Made by a program: the position numbers and the translations under genes
Shown: piece by piece, positions 44,621 through 51,949 of the stretch
Numbering within the stretch: position 1 is the first letter of the stretch
Layout: each line of letters starts with the position of its first letter
Assembly (NCBI RefSeq): GCF_037040815.1
Contig: NZ_CP146232.1
Span: forward strand, 1-64,000
Direction of reading: 5' to 3'
DNA: 64,000 bases
From: Pararoseomonas sp. SCSIO 73927
Lineage (GTDB): Bacteria; Pseudomonadota; Alphaproteobacteria; Acetobacterales; Acetobacteraceae
Notes under the pieces: generated by a model
Told to the model about the DNA's origin: nothing
The model's input: only the letters and a program-made list of their open reading frames with translations
Databases searched by the model: none

Positions 44621-44862
44621 GCGTGCGGCTGGAGGGCGACACCATCCGCCTGGAGGGCGCCGTGCGGGTGGAGGACGCGGAGCCGCTCCTCGCGCTCCTT
44701 CAAGGCGGGGCGGGCCGCGCGGTGAGGCTGGACGGCGCCGGCCCGCTGCACACCGCCGTGGTCCAGCTTCTGCTGGCCCTGCGCCCCCCGATCCGCGGCG
44801 TGCCGGCCGATCCCTTCGACGCCCGCTGGATCCTGCCCCTGCTGGCGCCGCCGGACGCCTGA
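44617..44862 (+). CDS. Small STAS-like protein (81 aa) in the chemosensory operon
   Basis: The pattern LEGAVRVEDAEPLLALLQ, then AVRLDGAGPLHTAVVQLLLALR, follows the strand-helix order of STAS/anti-anti-sigma domains (a VxLxGxxxxxxxxxxLLL core). It is only 81 residues and lacks the usual conserved Ser at the phosphorylation position (His-Thr here). It overlaps cheA by 4 bases and precedes cheY by 81 bases. Its role is unknown. It may be an accessory or scaffold subunit of the pathway. Confidence 0.7.
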   Translation: MSVRLEGDTIRLEGAVRVEDAEPLLALLQGGAGRAVRLDGAGPLHTAVVQLLLALRPPIRGVPADPFDARWILPLLAPPDA

Positions 44863-44943
44863 TCCGCCCCAGGTGGTGCTCGCCCCCCTGCCGCCCTATG
44901 AAGGCAGCCGCGCGGCGGGACCGCGCGCGTCCGGGAGCACCGC

Positions 44944-45324
44944 ATGGCGACCACCGTCCTGATCGTCGACGACAGCAAGCTGGCCCGGATCGTGGCCGGC
45001 AAGGCGATCGCCGCGCTGCAGCCGGACTGGGTCCGCGCCGAGGCCGGCAACGCGGAGGAGGCGATGGCCCGCCTGGCCGAGGGCGGCATCGACCTCGCCC
45101 TGCTGGACTACAACATGCCCGGCAAGGACGGGCTGACGCTGGCCGCCGAGATCTGCGCGCTGCACCCCGCCATGCCCGTCGCCGTCATCACCGCCAACGT
45201 GCAGGACGAGGTGGTGGCGCGCGCCCGCGCCGTGGGCGCCACCTTCGTGCCGAAGCCGGTGACGGAGGAGGCCCTGCGCGGCTTCGTCTCCGGCGCCGCG
45301 CTGCGCCTCCGCGCCGGCCGGTAG
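44944..45324 (+). CDS. CheY-type single-domain response regulator
   Basis: A 126-residue stand-alone receiver. Asp9/Asp10 (IVDDSKLAR), phosphoacceptor Asp55 (LALLDYNMPGKDG), Thr (VITANVQDE) and Lys in FVPKPVT are all present. With no output domain it should act by protein-protein contact after phosphorylation by CheA. The neighbouring CheC-like gene could dephosphorylate it. Alternatively it could be a phosphate sink or act on a non-flagellar target. Confidence 0.93.
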   Translation: MATTVLIVDDSKLARIVAGKAIAALQPDWVRAEAGNAEEAMARLAEGGIDLALLDYNMPGKDGLTLAAEICALHPAMPVAVITANVQDEVVARARAVGATFVPKPVTEEALRGFVSGAALRLRAGR

Positions 45325-45328
45325 CGCC

Positions 45329-45982
45329 GTGGCCGTCCCTCCCGAGGCCTCGCTCAGCGATCTGGAGCGCGACGCGCTGACGGAGCTGGTGAACATCGGC
45401 GTCAGCCGCGCCGCCGCCAGCCTGCGCCAGATGGTGGGCGGCGAGGTGCTGCTTTCCGTCCCCTCCGTCGAGATCATCGCGGAGCGCCTGGCCGCCACCC
45501 TGATCGAGGAGCGGGAGGGCAGCGACCTCGTCGCCGTGCGGCAGGACTTCACCGGCGCCTTCAACGGCCGCGCCATGCTGATCTTCCCGCAGTCCAGCGG
45601 GGCGGAGCTGCTGCGCGCCGTGGTGGGCGAGGAGGTCCCGCCCGAGGAGGCGGCGGAGATGGAGCGCGAGGCGCTCGCCGAGACCGGCAACATCATCCTG
45701 AACAACTGCCTCGCCACCATGGCGAACATGCTGCGCCGCTCCTTCGACATGTCGCTGCCGCAGGTGGTGCGCGGAGACGGCCGGATGCTGCTGGAGGGCA
45801 CGGAGCCGGGCGGCGAGGGGCTGGTGCTCTTCCTCTACATCAACTTCGCCGTGCGGGACCGCAGCCTGCGCGGCTACATCGCGATGGTGATGGACCTGCC
45901 CTCGCTCGGCGCGCTGAAGCGGCTGGTGGCCGATTTCATCGAGCGGGTGATGGACGACGATGCCGATCTCGCACCGCACTGA
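45329..45982 (+). CDS. CheC-like chemotaxis phosphatase
   Basis: Two copies of the CheC catalytic motif (Glu-x-x-Asn) can be seen: ELVNIGVSRAA (Glu19/Asn22) and ETGNIILNNCLA near residue ~115. The overall opening LSDLERDALTELVNIGVSRAAASL is that of CheC/CheX/FliY proteins, which dephosphorylate CheY-P. It starts with GTG 4 bases after the cheY stop. No CheD partner is present, unlike in Bacillus. CheC is uncommon in alphaproteobacteria. Confidence 0.88.
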   Translation: MAVPPEASLSDLERDALTELVNIGVSRAAASLRQMVGGEVLLSVPSVEIIAERLAATLIEEREGSDLVAVRQDFTGAFNGRAMLIFPQSSGAELLRAVVGEEVPPEEAAEMEREALAETGNIILNNCLATMANMLRRSFDMSLPQVVRGDGRMLLEGTEPGGEGLVLFLYINFAVRDRSLRGYIAMVMDLPSLGALKRLVADFIERVMDDDADLAPH

Positions 45983-46022
45983 TCGCGCCCCCTGACCCGC
46001 GTTCCGGCCCGGGCGCGCCGCC

Positions 46023-48035
46023 TCACCCTCGCGGTGCGCCGGCCTTGATCAGCCCCTGCTCGTAGGCCTCCCGGTCCTCCGGGCGGCGGAAGGGGTAGGT
46101 CTCCACGAAGTTCCGCACGTTGAACTCGGGCTCGATCCGCCGCAGCGCCGCCAGCAGCGGCTTCGCCTCCTTCCGCATGCCGAGATGGCCGAGCGCCGAG
46201 AGCACCGGCTTGTAGCCGTTGACGAAGCCCGGCGCCGCCCGCACCGCGCGCCGCCCGAAGGCCAGCGCCTTCTCGAAATCGCCGTTCAGCGTGTAGGCCG
46301 TGGTGAAGACGTGGCCGAGGATGCGGTCGTGCGGGTGGGAGGGCGCGAGCGCCCGGTAGCGCTCCATCCGCCGCAGCGCCTCCTCCGGGTCGCCCGAATA
46401 GGCCTGGGTGGCGGCAGAGAGCGCCCAGGAGGAGGCCTGGTGCGGGTTCAGCTCCAGGGAGCGGTCCAGGTAGTAGGCCGCGCTGTCGAAGTCCTTGTGC
46501 AGGAAGGAGGCGACGTGGCCGTAGATGGCGGCGGCCTCCGCGCTCTCGGGGTCCAGGCTCATCGCCAGCACGGCCAGGCGCTCCGCCTCCGCCAGCGCGG
46601 CCTCCGGGTCCGGCGCCCAGTTCTGGCCGATCTGGAACACGTGCCACTGCGCGGCCCAGGCGGCGGCCATGGCGTTCTCCGGCTCCCGCGCCACCGCCTC
46701 GGCCAGCATGTCGCCGGCGCGGCGGAAGCGCCCCTCCTCCATGCTGAACAGCAGCGGCATGGCGCGGATCACGATGTCGCTCGCCTCGCCGGGGCGGCGG
46801 GCCACGGGGCGCATCCCCTCCGTGTGCAGGATCACCGGCTCCAGCCGCGCCACCAGTCGCCCCAGCGCCTCGCTCTCGACCCCGCCCGCGCGGGGGTCGA
46901 TCGGCGTGCGCGCGCTCCAGACCGGGCGGGCCAGGCAGGCGAGGTCGATGAGGGAGATCTGCAGGCGCATCCCCTCCCCCTCCTCCCGCACGGCGACGCG
47001 GGCGACGTAGTCCAGGCCGTAAGCCGCCAGCCCGCCGGGATCCCGCGGATCGGTTCCCTCCAGCGCCGGCGGGTCGACCACGTCGAAGTGGCGGTAGCGC
47101 ACCAGCTCCAGCGCCGCGTCCCCGGCATAGGCCTGGGCGAGGGGGAGAAGCGCCTCCGCGCCCGGCTGGTGCACGGCCATCACCCCCACCCGCAGCCGGC
47201 GCCCCTCCCGCAGCGCCGGCGGGGGTGGCGGGGGCGGCAGCAGGGCGGGGGCGGCCGGGGCGCGCAGCCGGCGGGCCAGGGCCTCCGTCTCGGCCGCGGG
47301 CTCCACCTCCAGCGTGCGGCGCAGCGCGGCCCGGCAGCGCCCGTACTCGGCCAGGGCCCCGGCGCGGTTCCCCGCCTCCGCCATGAGCCGCATCACGGCC
47401 CGCCAGCCCGCCTCGTTCGTGGGATCCAGGGCCACCAGGGCCCGCGCCGCCTCGATCGCCTCCTCGCGCCGGGCCGGATCGGCCTCCAGCGCGGCCAGCG
47501 CCGCCTCCTGGCGCCCCTGCAGCGCGGAGCGCAGCGCCTCCCGCTCGAGGCCGAGCCAGTCGTCGAACCCGTCGCCGATCCCCTCCAGCCCATCCATCAG
47601 CGGCGGCGGCGCGCCCGCCGCGGCAAAGGAGGAGAGGGCGAAGGGGGAGAGGGCGTCCACGTCGCCGAGGGCGAGGTCGGCCCGCAGGCTCTCCCCGTCG
47701 CGCCGGACCAGCGGCACCTCGCCGAAGGCCCTCGAGAGCTCCAGCACGGCCTGGCGGAGGCTGGCCCGCGCCTCCGCCTCCCCGGAACGCTCCCAGAGCA
47801 GCGCGGCCAGCCGCGCGCGGCTCACCGGGCGGCCGCGGGAGAGCAGCAGGATCCCCAGCAGGGCGCGCACCTTGCGCGTGGGCAGGACGATCTCCCGCCC
47901 CTCCGCCCCCCAGGCCCGCACAGGGCCGAGAAGGGCGACCCGGATGCGGGGCGGGGACGATCGCTCGTCCGCCCCGGAGGGGGAATGGGCCGTCACGGCC
48001 GGGGCAGGCCGCCCAGGGAGGTGCCGGAAGGGCAC
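46023..48035 (-). CDS. SARP/BTAD-type transcriptional regulator with TPR-like repeats (670 aa)
   Basis: The N-terminal winged-helix (~30-100; LPTRKVRALLGILLLSRGRPVSRARLAALLW) is followed by a bacterial transcriptional activation (BTAD) helical domain (~105-260; EAIEAARALVALDPTNEAGWRAVMRLMAEAG, then YGRCRAALRRTLEVEPAAETEAL). The rest (~270-670) holds TPR-like helical repeats (YLDRSLELNPHQASSWAL, YRALAPSHPHDRIL). Regulators of this type often control secondary-metabolite or signalling genes. It starts with GTG at 48035 and lies 82 bases downstream of a 290-codon ORF on the same strand. It is convergent with the cheC gene. Confidence 0.88.
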   Translation of the reverse strand: MPFRHLPGRPAPAVTAHSPSGADERSSPPRIRVALLGPVRAWGAEGREIVLPTRKVRALLGILLLSRGRPVSRARLAALLWERSGEAEARASLRQAVLELSRAFGEVPLVRRDGESLRADLALGDVDALSPFALSSFAAAGAPPPLMDGLEGIGDGFDDWLGLEREALRSALQGRQEAALAALEADPARREEAIEAARALVALDPTNEAGWRAVMRLMAEAGNRAGALAEYGRCRAALRRTLEVEPAAETEALARRLRAPAAPALLPPPPPPPALREGRRLRVGVMAVHQPGAEALLPLAQAYAGDAALELVRYRHFDVVDPPALEGTDPRDPGGLAAYGLDYVARVAVREEGEGMRLQISLIDLACLARPVWSARTPIDPRAGGVESEALGRLVARLEPVILHTEGMRPVARRPGEASDIVIRAMPLLFSMEEGRFRRAGDMLAEAVAREPENAMAAAWAAQWHVFQIGQNWAPDPEAALAEAERLAVLAMSLDPESAEAAAIYGHVASFLHKDFDSAAYYLDRSLELNPHQASSWALSAATQAYSGDPEEALRRMERYRALAPSHPHDRILGHVFTTAYTLNGDFEKALAFGRRAVRAAPGFVNGYKPVLSALGHLGMRKEAKPLLAALRRIEPEFNVRNFVETYPFRRPEDREAYEQGLIKAGAPRG

Positions 48036-48117
48036 CCCGGGGGGGCGCTGGGGAGCGGAACCATGGCGCGCCCATTATGGCCGGCCGCGCGCGCCGGAGA
48101 AAGCGCGCGCCGTCCGT

Positions 48118-48990
48118 TCATGGCTGGACCGGTATGCCGGCCCGCCGCAGCAACGCCTCCGCGACGAGGCGCCCGGGCAGGAATGGCACGGCGCCCAGCC
48201 CCGCCATGGCCCAGTGCCCGGTCGGGCCTGCACCGAGTCCCTGGTCCTGGCTTTCCGCCCCGTTCGGCCCGCCGCCGGAGCCGCCGAGCAGGGCGTTGAA
48301 CAGGCCCAGCGCCGTGAAGCGGTCCCCGTCCGGGAGGGTCAGGTCGCAGAGCGACCAGTCCGCATCGTCTGGCACCGCAGCCTCCAGCCGGCGCGGCGGG
48401 CCGGCCAGCCCCTCCCGTCGGGCAGGGCGCAGCACCTCCGCGGTCACGTCGCGGCCGCCGAGGAACAGCAGGCCGCGCTCCGGCACCCCGGCGGACAGGC
48501 GCAGGCGGCCGCCCGGATCGGGCAGCGGGGCAGGCTCGAAACCGGCCCTCGCGCCCCCGTTCAGGTGCACCGCGCCGCGGACGGTGTTCCAGGCGTTCAG
48601 CGGGTTATAGCTCCCGGCGCGGAAGACGAGCTCGTAGCCCTCCGGCCCGCGGGAGTAGACGTCGGACCGCCAGACCAGATCCTCCTCGCGGATCTCCGGC
48701 CGGCCGAGGATGCCGCGGTACAGCAACGCGACCTGCCCCGGCGCCTCCTCCGCCATGGCGGTCCAGTCCTCCAGCGCCTCGAAGGTGTAGGACACGGCGC
48801 GGAGGAGCCCGGCGATCCGGCGGCTGTGCCACTCGCAGCCCAGCATCTGCTGGCGGCGGTGGACGGGCACCCGGATATAGGCCGCGCCGCGCCTCTCGAA
48901 GAGGCAGCCCAGCGCCAGCGTCTCGCAGGTCAGGTGAAGAAGCCCCGGCCCGGCCTTGCCCGGCACGGCCGGCTTGCGTCCAGGCGGCAC
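48118..48990 (-). CDS. Hypothetical protein (290 aa) in the repeat-peptide cassette
   Basis: Not recognised. It is soluble, with no signal peptide, metal motif or repeat. Notable segments are GLLHLTCETLALGCLFERRG (two Cys), VPVHRRQQMLGCEWHSRR, YELVFRAGSYNPLNAWNTVRG and RLRLSAGVPERGLLFLGGRD. The pattern is beta-rich in the middle. GTG 48990 has GGGA six bases upstream. A TTG at 49002 is an alternative. It follows the 54-residue peptide gene and precedes the BTAD regulator, all on the minus strand. Confidence 0.65.
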   Translation of the reverse strand: MPPGRKPAVPGKAGPGLLHLTCETLALGCLFERRGAAYIRVPVHRRQQMLGCEWHSRRIAGLLRAVSYTFEALEDWTAMAEEAPGQVALLYRGILGRPEIREEDLVWRSDVYSRGPEGYELVFRAGSYNPLNAWNTVRGAVHLNGGARAGFEPAPLPDPGGRLRLSAGVPERGLLFLGGRDVTAEVLRPARREGLAGPPRRLEAAVPDDADWSLCDLTLPDGDRFTALGLFNALLGGSGGGPNGAESQDQGLGAGPTGHWAMAGLGAVPFLPGRLVAEALLRRAGIPVQP

Positions 48991-49018
48991 GGTCTGTCCC
49001 AAGTCGAAATGTCCCCCG

Positions 49019-49054
49019 CTGTCTTGTCGGCTGTCCTGCCAGCTGTCCTGTCAG
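49019..49054. repeat. Three tandem copies of a 12-base unit
   Basis: CTGTCTTGTCGG, CTGTCCTGCCAG and CTGTCCTGTCAG follow one another without a gap. The units differ by one or two bases. They lie in the intergenic gap between the 54-residue peptide gene and the 290-residue ORF, so they would sit in the untranslated leader. Confidence 0.6.
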
Positions 49055-49171
49055 CCCCGGGCGAGCCAAGCCGCGCGGGCGCCGCCACACGCCCGAATCA
49101 GCGCCCGCATCGGAGCCCACATGGGGCCGGATCGGAGCCTGATCGGCTGCCTAGGCCGAAGGCGTGTCGCG

Positions 49172-49336
49172 TCAGTGCCCTTCGGGGCCGCCTTCAGGTG
49201 GCCGCGCCAGCGCGTCCTGCAGCGCTTCCAGGACCCCGCCGGCAACGTCGAGCCCGGTGGTGCGGGCGGTGCGGACGAGCCGCTGGATCACCTGCTGGAG
49301 CTGCTCCTGCTCGGTGGGAAGGTCGAGGTCGATCAT
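49172..49336 (-). CDS. Small peptide (54 aa) in the repeat-peptide cassette
   Basis: Sequence features: an acidic start (MIDLDLPTEQEQLQQVIQRL), an amphipathic helix, then TTGLDVAGGVLEALQDAL and a Pro/Gly/His-rich end (PPEGGPEGH). Gly33-Gly34 within a helix-breaking context recalls double-glycine leader sites, but it could be coincidence. AGGAGAGG lies 4-5 bases before the ATG, an excellent RBS. The gene follows the EamA exporter gene after 30 bases on the same strand. Confidence 0.65.
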   Translation of the reverse strand: MIDLDLPTEQEQLQQVIQRLVRTARTTGLDVAGGVLEALQDALARPPEGGPEGH

Positions 49337-49366
49337 GTGCCTCTCCTCTGCCAAGGGTCGAAGGGG

Positions 49367-50395
49367 CTACCCCGCCGCCATGCCGCGACGTCGGGGGAGC
49401 GGTGGCCGCATCCGGCGCAGCACCTGGGCGAGGCGCGGAACCGGGCGAGACAGCGGCCGCTGGCCGGGGCCATGGCCGGAAGGCGGGGAGGAGGACCGGG
49501 TGGAGGAGACCGCCGAGAGGGCGGCGCCCGCCACCATGGCCGCGATCGCCGTCCCGGCCTCCGGCGACGGCACCTCTCCCAGCAGCGGCACGGCGATCGC
49601 CGCCGCCATGGCCGGGACGAGGGAGAGGCAGACCGTCGCCGGGGTGGGGCCGAGCAGCGCGATGGCGCGGTTCATCGCCACCATCGTCAGCACGCCCACC
49701 AGCAGCCCCTGGAACCCTGCCTGCGCCAGGAGCGCCCGCGGCGCCACCTCGGCCAGGTGCGGCAGCCCGCCGGTCAGGGCCAGCGCCACCAGCCCGCCGA
49801 GGCCGGAGAGGACGGCGACGAAGGCCGCCCCTTCCAGCGCCGTGAAGCCCGAGTCCCGCAGCCGGACGAAGTAGATCCCGCCCATGAAAGCCGCGAGGAC
49901 GAACATCGCATAGCCCAGCAGGGCGGAGCCGCCCTCCCCCGCATCCGCCGCAGCCAGCAGCGCCGCCCCGGCCGCGATCATCGCGGCCCCGAGCGCGGCG
50001 TTGCGCCCCGGCCGGCGCCCGGCGAGGAGGCCGAGCAGGAGGGTGACCGCCGGCATCAGCCCGAGCGTCAGCGCCGCCCCGTGGGCGGCCGGCGCTTGGG
50101 CGAGGCCGGCGGCGATGAGGGCGGCGAGCGGCGTGCCCTGGCAGAAGGCGAGGAGCGCGGCCTCAGCCCAGCCCTGCCGGTCCAGACGGCGCGCGCGGGG
50201 GATGAAGACGGGCAGCAGGACCGCGCCGGCCACGAGGTAGCGCAGCGTCGCCAGCTCCAGCGGCGTCATCGCCTGCTGCGTGACGCCCAGCCGGGTGATG
50301 GCGGGATAGGCGGCGGCCACCAGCACGGCCACCAGGGCCCAGGCCAGGCCCTGAAGCCTGCTGGGGGGCAGCCGGTCCGGGGCCGGGGCGGTCAT
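49367..50395 (-). CDS. EamA/DMT-family transporter
   Basis: Ten hydrophobic helices in two EamA-like halves (from LQGLAWALVAVLVAAAYPAI to AGTAIAAMVAGAALSAVSS). The drug/metabolite transporter fold is clear from TPLELATLRYLVAGAVLLPV and TPATVCLSLVPAMAAAIAVPLLGE. Such proteins usually export small metabolites or amino acids. Some act with biosynthetic genes. The extra basic C-terminal tail of ~40 residues (RPLSRPVPRLAQVLRRMRPPLPRRR) is unusual. Its ATG overlaps the DUF6065 stop by 4 bases, so the two are translationally coupled. Confidence 0.93.
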   Translation of the reverse strand: MTAPAPDRLPPSRLQGLAWALVAVLVAAAYPAITRLGVTQQAMTPLELATLRYLVAGAVLLPVFIPRARRLDRQGWAEAALLAFCQGTPLAALIAAGLAQAPAAHGAALTLGLMPAVTLLLGLLAGRRPGRNAALGAAMIAAGAALLAAADAGEGGSALLGYAMFVLAAFMGGIYFVRLRDSGFTALEGAAFVAVLSGLGGLVALALTGGLPHLAEVAPRALLAQAGFQGLLVGVLTMVAMNRAIALLGPTPATVCLSLVPAMAAAIAVPLLGEVPSPEAGTAIAAMVAGAALSAVSSTRSSSPPSGHGPGQRPLSRPVPRLAQVLRRMRPPLPRRRGMAAG

Positions 50396-51294
50396 GCGCC
50401 GGATTCCTCGCGCTTCTTTCCCTTGCGGGACTCGGCGGCATAGGCCCCGCGGCGGCGGTTGGGGTCCTTGTTCGGCTTCACCACGGTCTGGCGGAAGGCG
50501 TCCCAGTCCGCCTCGCTGAAGGAGTCCAGCCCCTCGGACACCGCGTAGTTGTCCAGGGTGGGGTCCAGCACCGTGCTCCGCTGCACCGGCTGCACCTGCA
50601 TCAGCGGGTATCCGGCCTTGAAGCGAACGGGGATGTCGGTGCGGGTCAGGCGGATGTTGAGCAGCAGCGGGCCGAACCAGCGGTCCGTCTCCACGATGCC
50701 CTCGAAATGCTCGTAGCCCAGGTCGCGCGGCACGTTGGCGGGCGGGCGGATCAGCAGGTTCCAGCCGGGCGCGGTGCGCGCCACCACGCCGGACCAGATC
50801 TGCACGATCCCGGGCTCGATGAAGTTCGCGAGGAACGGGGGCGAGAAGCCCTTCGCGTCCTCCGGCGCCGCCTCGTCGAACTCGCCCGCAAAATAGGGGA
50901 ACTGGGCGACGTCCAGCGGGTACCAGCCCTCGGCCTCGGGGTAGGTCCACTGGATCTCCGTACCGCCATCCCAGACGAGCTCGAAATCCATGGGCGGGAA
51001 GACGTGCCAGCCGAACGCGGCGGCGGAGCACAGCGCCTCGCAGTAGCGGTAGGCGCGGATGGGGATGGTGCCGTAGCCGTCCCGGCCCGCGCGCTGGGGC
51101 GGACGGCAGCCCGGGAAGAGGTTGTGGAAGCGGACGATTGGCTCCCGGGCCGGCTCCCGGGCCAGCTCATGCGGCGTGGTGGACGCGTTCCGCGGGACGG
51201 GGACGGCCTCGGTTGTCAGGTCCTGATCCATGATGCCGTACGCCATCCCCAGCAGGTCCCGGCCGCCGCGGTGCGCGGAGGCCGCCGGCTTCAT
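50392..51294 (-). CDS. DUF6065-like family protein
   Basis: A ~300-residue soluble protein with no signal peptide. The order of motifs (RYCEALCSAAAFGWHVFPPM, DFELVWDGG, GIVQIWSGVVARTAPGWNLL, IRPPANVPRDLGYEHFEGIV, ETDRWFGPLLLNIRLTRTD, VRFKAGYPLMQVQPVQR) fits the uncharacterised family I know as DUF6065. The biochemical role is unknown. It lies 46 bases after the repeat-peptide gene and is coupled to the EamA gene. The last 20 residues are basic. ATG 51294 was used. ATG 51246 or 51231 are possible. Confidence 0.75.
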   Translation of the reverse strand: MKPAASAHRGGRDLLGMAYGIMDQDLTTEAVPVPRNASTTPHELAREPAREPIVRFHNLFPGCRPPQRAGRDGYGTIPIRAYRYCEALCSAAAFGWHVFPPMDFELVWDGGTEIQWTYPEAEGWYPLDVAQFPYFAGEFDEAAPEDAKGFSPPFLANFIEPGIVQIWSGVVARTAPGWNLLIRPPANVPRDLGYEHFEGIVETDRWFGPLLLNIRLTRTDIPVRFKAGYPLMQVQPVQRSTVLDPTLDNYAVSEGLDSFSEADWDAFRQTVVKPNKDPNRRRGAYAAESRKGKKREESGA

Positions 51295-51340
51295 CCAACC
51301 CGCCCTTGCGGCGGCTCCGGACGGAGCCCGGTAGGCGCCG

Positions 51341-51781
51341 TCAGATCGCGCGCTGCAGGCCGCCGGTGGAGACGCGGCCGTTGTCGGCCACGGCCTTCGG
51401 GGCGGTGCGGATGATCGCGCGCTGCAGGCCGCCGGTGGAGACGCGGCCGTTGTCGGTCACGGCCTTCGGGGCGGTGCGGACGATGGCGCGCTGCAGGCCG
51501 CCGGTGGAGACGCGGCCGTTGTCGGCCACGGCCTTCGGGGCGGTGCGGACGATGGCGCGCTGCAGGCCGCCGGTCGAGACGCGGCCGTTGTCGGTCACGG
51601 CCTTCGGGGCGGTGCGGATGATCGCGCGCTGCAGGCCACCGGTGGAGACGCGGCCGTTGTCGGCCACGGCCTTCGGGGCGGTGCGGATGATCGCGCGCTG
51701 CAGGCCACCGGTGGAGACGCGGCCGTTGTCGGCCACGGCCTTCGGGGCGGTGCGGAGGATGGCGGTGCTCTTCTCGGTCAT
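51341..51781 (-). CDS. Repeat-peptide precursor-like protein (146 aa, six 23-residue repeats)
   Basis: After a leader of only ~9 residues (MTEKSTAIL) the protein consists of six almost identical 23-residue repeats. Each contains RTAPKAV, then Ala or Thr, then DNGRVSTGGLQRAI. Copies 3 and 5 have Thr, the others Ala. The last repeat ends at the stop after QRAI. AGGA lies 7 bases before ATG 51781. There is no signal peptide or membrane segment. The protein is strongly basic and has no Cys. It leads a same-strand gene series with a DUF6065 protein and an exporter. It could be a precursor of repeated peptides or a repeat scaffold. This is a recognised gene pattern but not a recognised family. Confidence 0.7.
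   Translation of the reverse strand: MTEKSTAILRTAPKAVADNGRVSTGGLQRAIIRTAPKAVADNGRVSTGGLQRAIIRTAPKAVTDNGRVSTGGLQRAIVRTAPKAVADNGRVSTGGLQRAIVRTAPKAVTDNGRVSTGGLQRAIIRTAPKAVADNGRVSTGGLQRAI
51344..51757. repeat. Six tandem copies of a 69-base unit
   Basis: The copies begin at 51344, 51413, 51482, 51551, 51620 and 51689. There are only about five variable sites per unit. In the minus-strand frame three are silent (Ala GCG/GCC, Ser TCC/TCG, Gly GGC/GGT) and two give conservative changes (Ala/Thr, Ile/Val). Because 69 is a multiple of 3, all frames through the array stay open. It is coding DNA, not a CRISPR array: there are no spacers. Confidence 0.97.
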
Positions 51782-51949
51782 GGATGGGTCCTGTGCTGAG
51801 ATCGGCCTGCCGGGCTGGCGCACCACCCCGGGGTGAAGGGACACGGCTTTTCAGCCGGTCGGCCAAAGGCAGCACGGAGGCCGGATATTTCCGTCAGGCC
51901 ATCGTCAAATCACCGTCAATTGTGGATCGGTGCCTCATTTTCCCGTCGT

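Noticed and set aside
51344..51757. CRISPR array
   Set aside because: The repeats are directly adjacent, 69 bases long and have no unique spacers. The units are in register with a coding frame and no cas genes are near.
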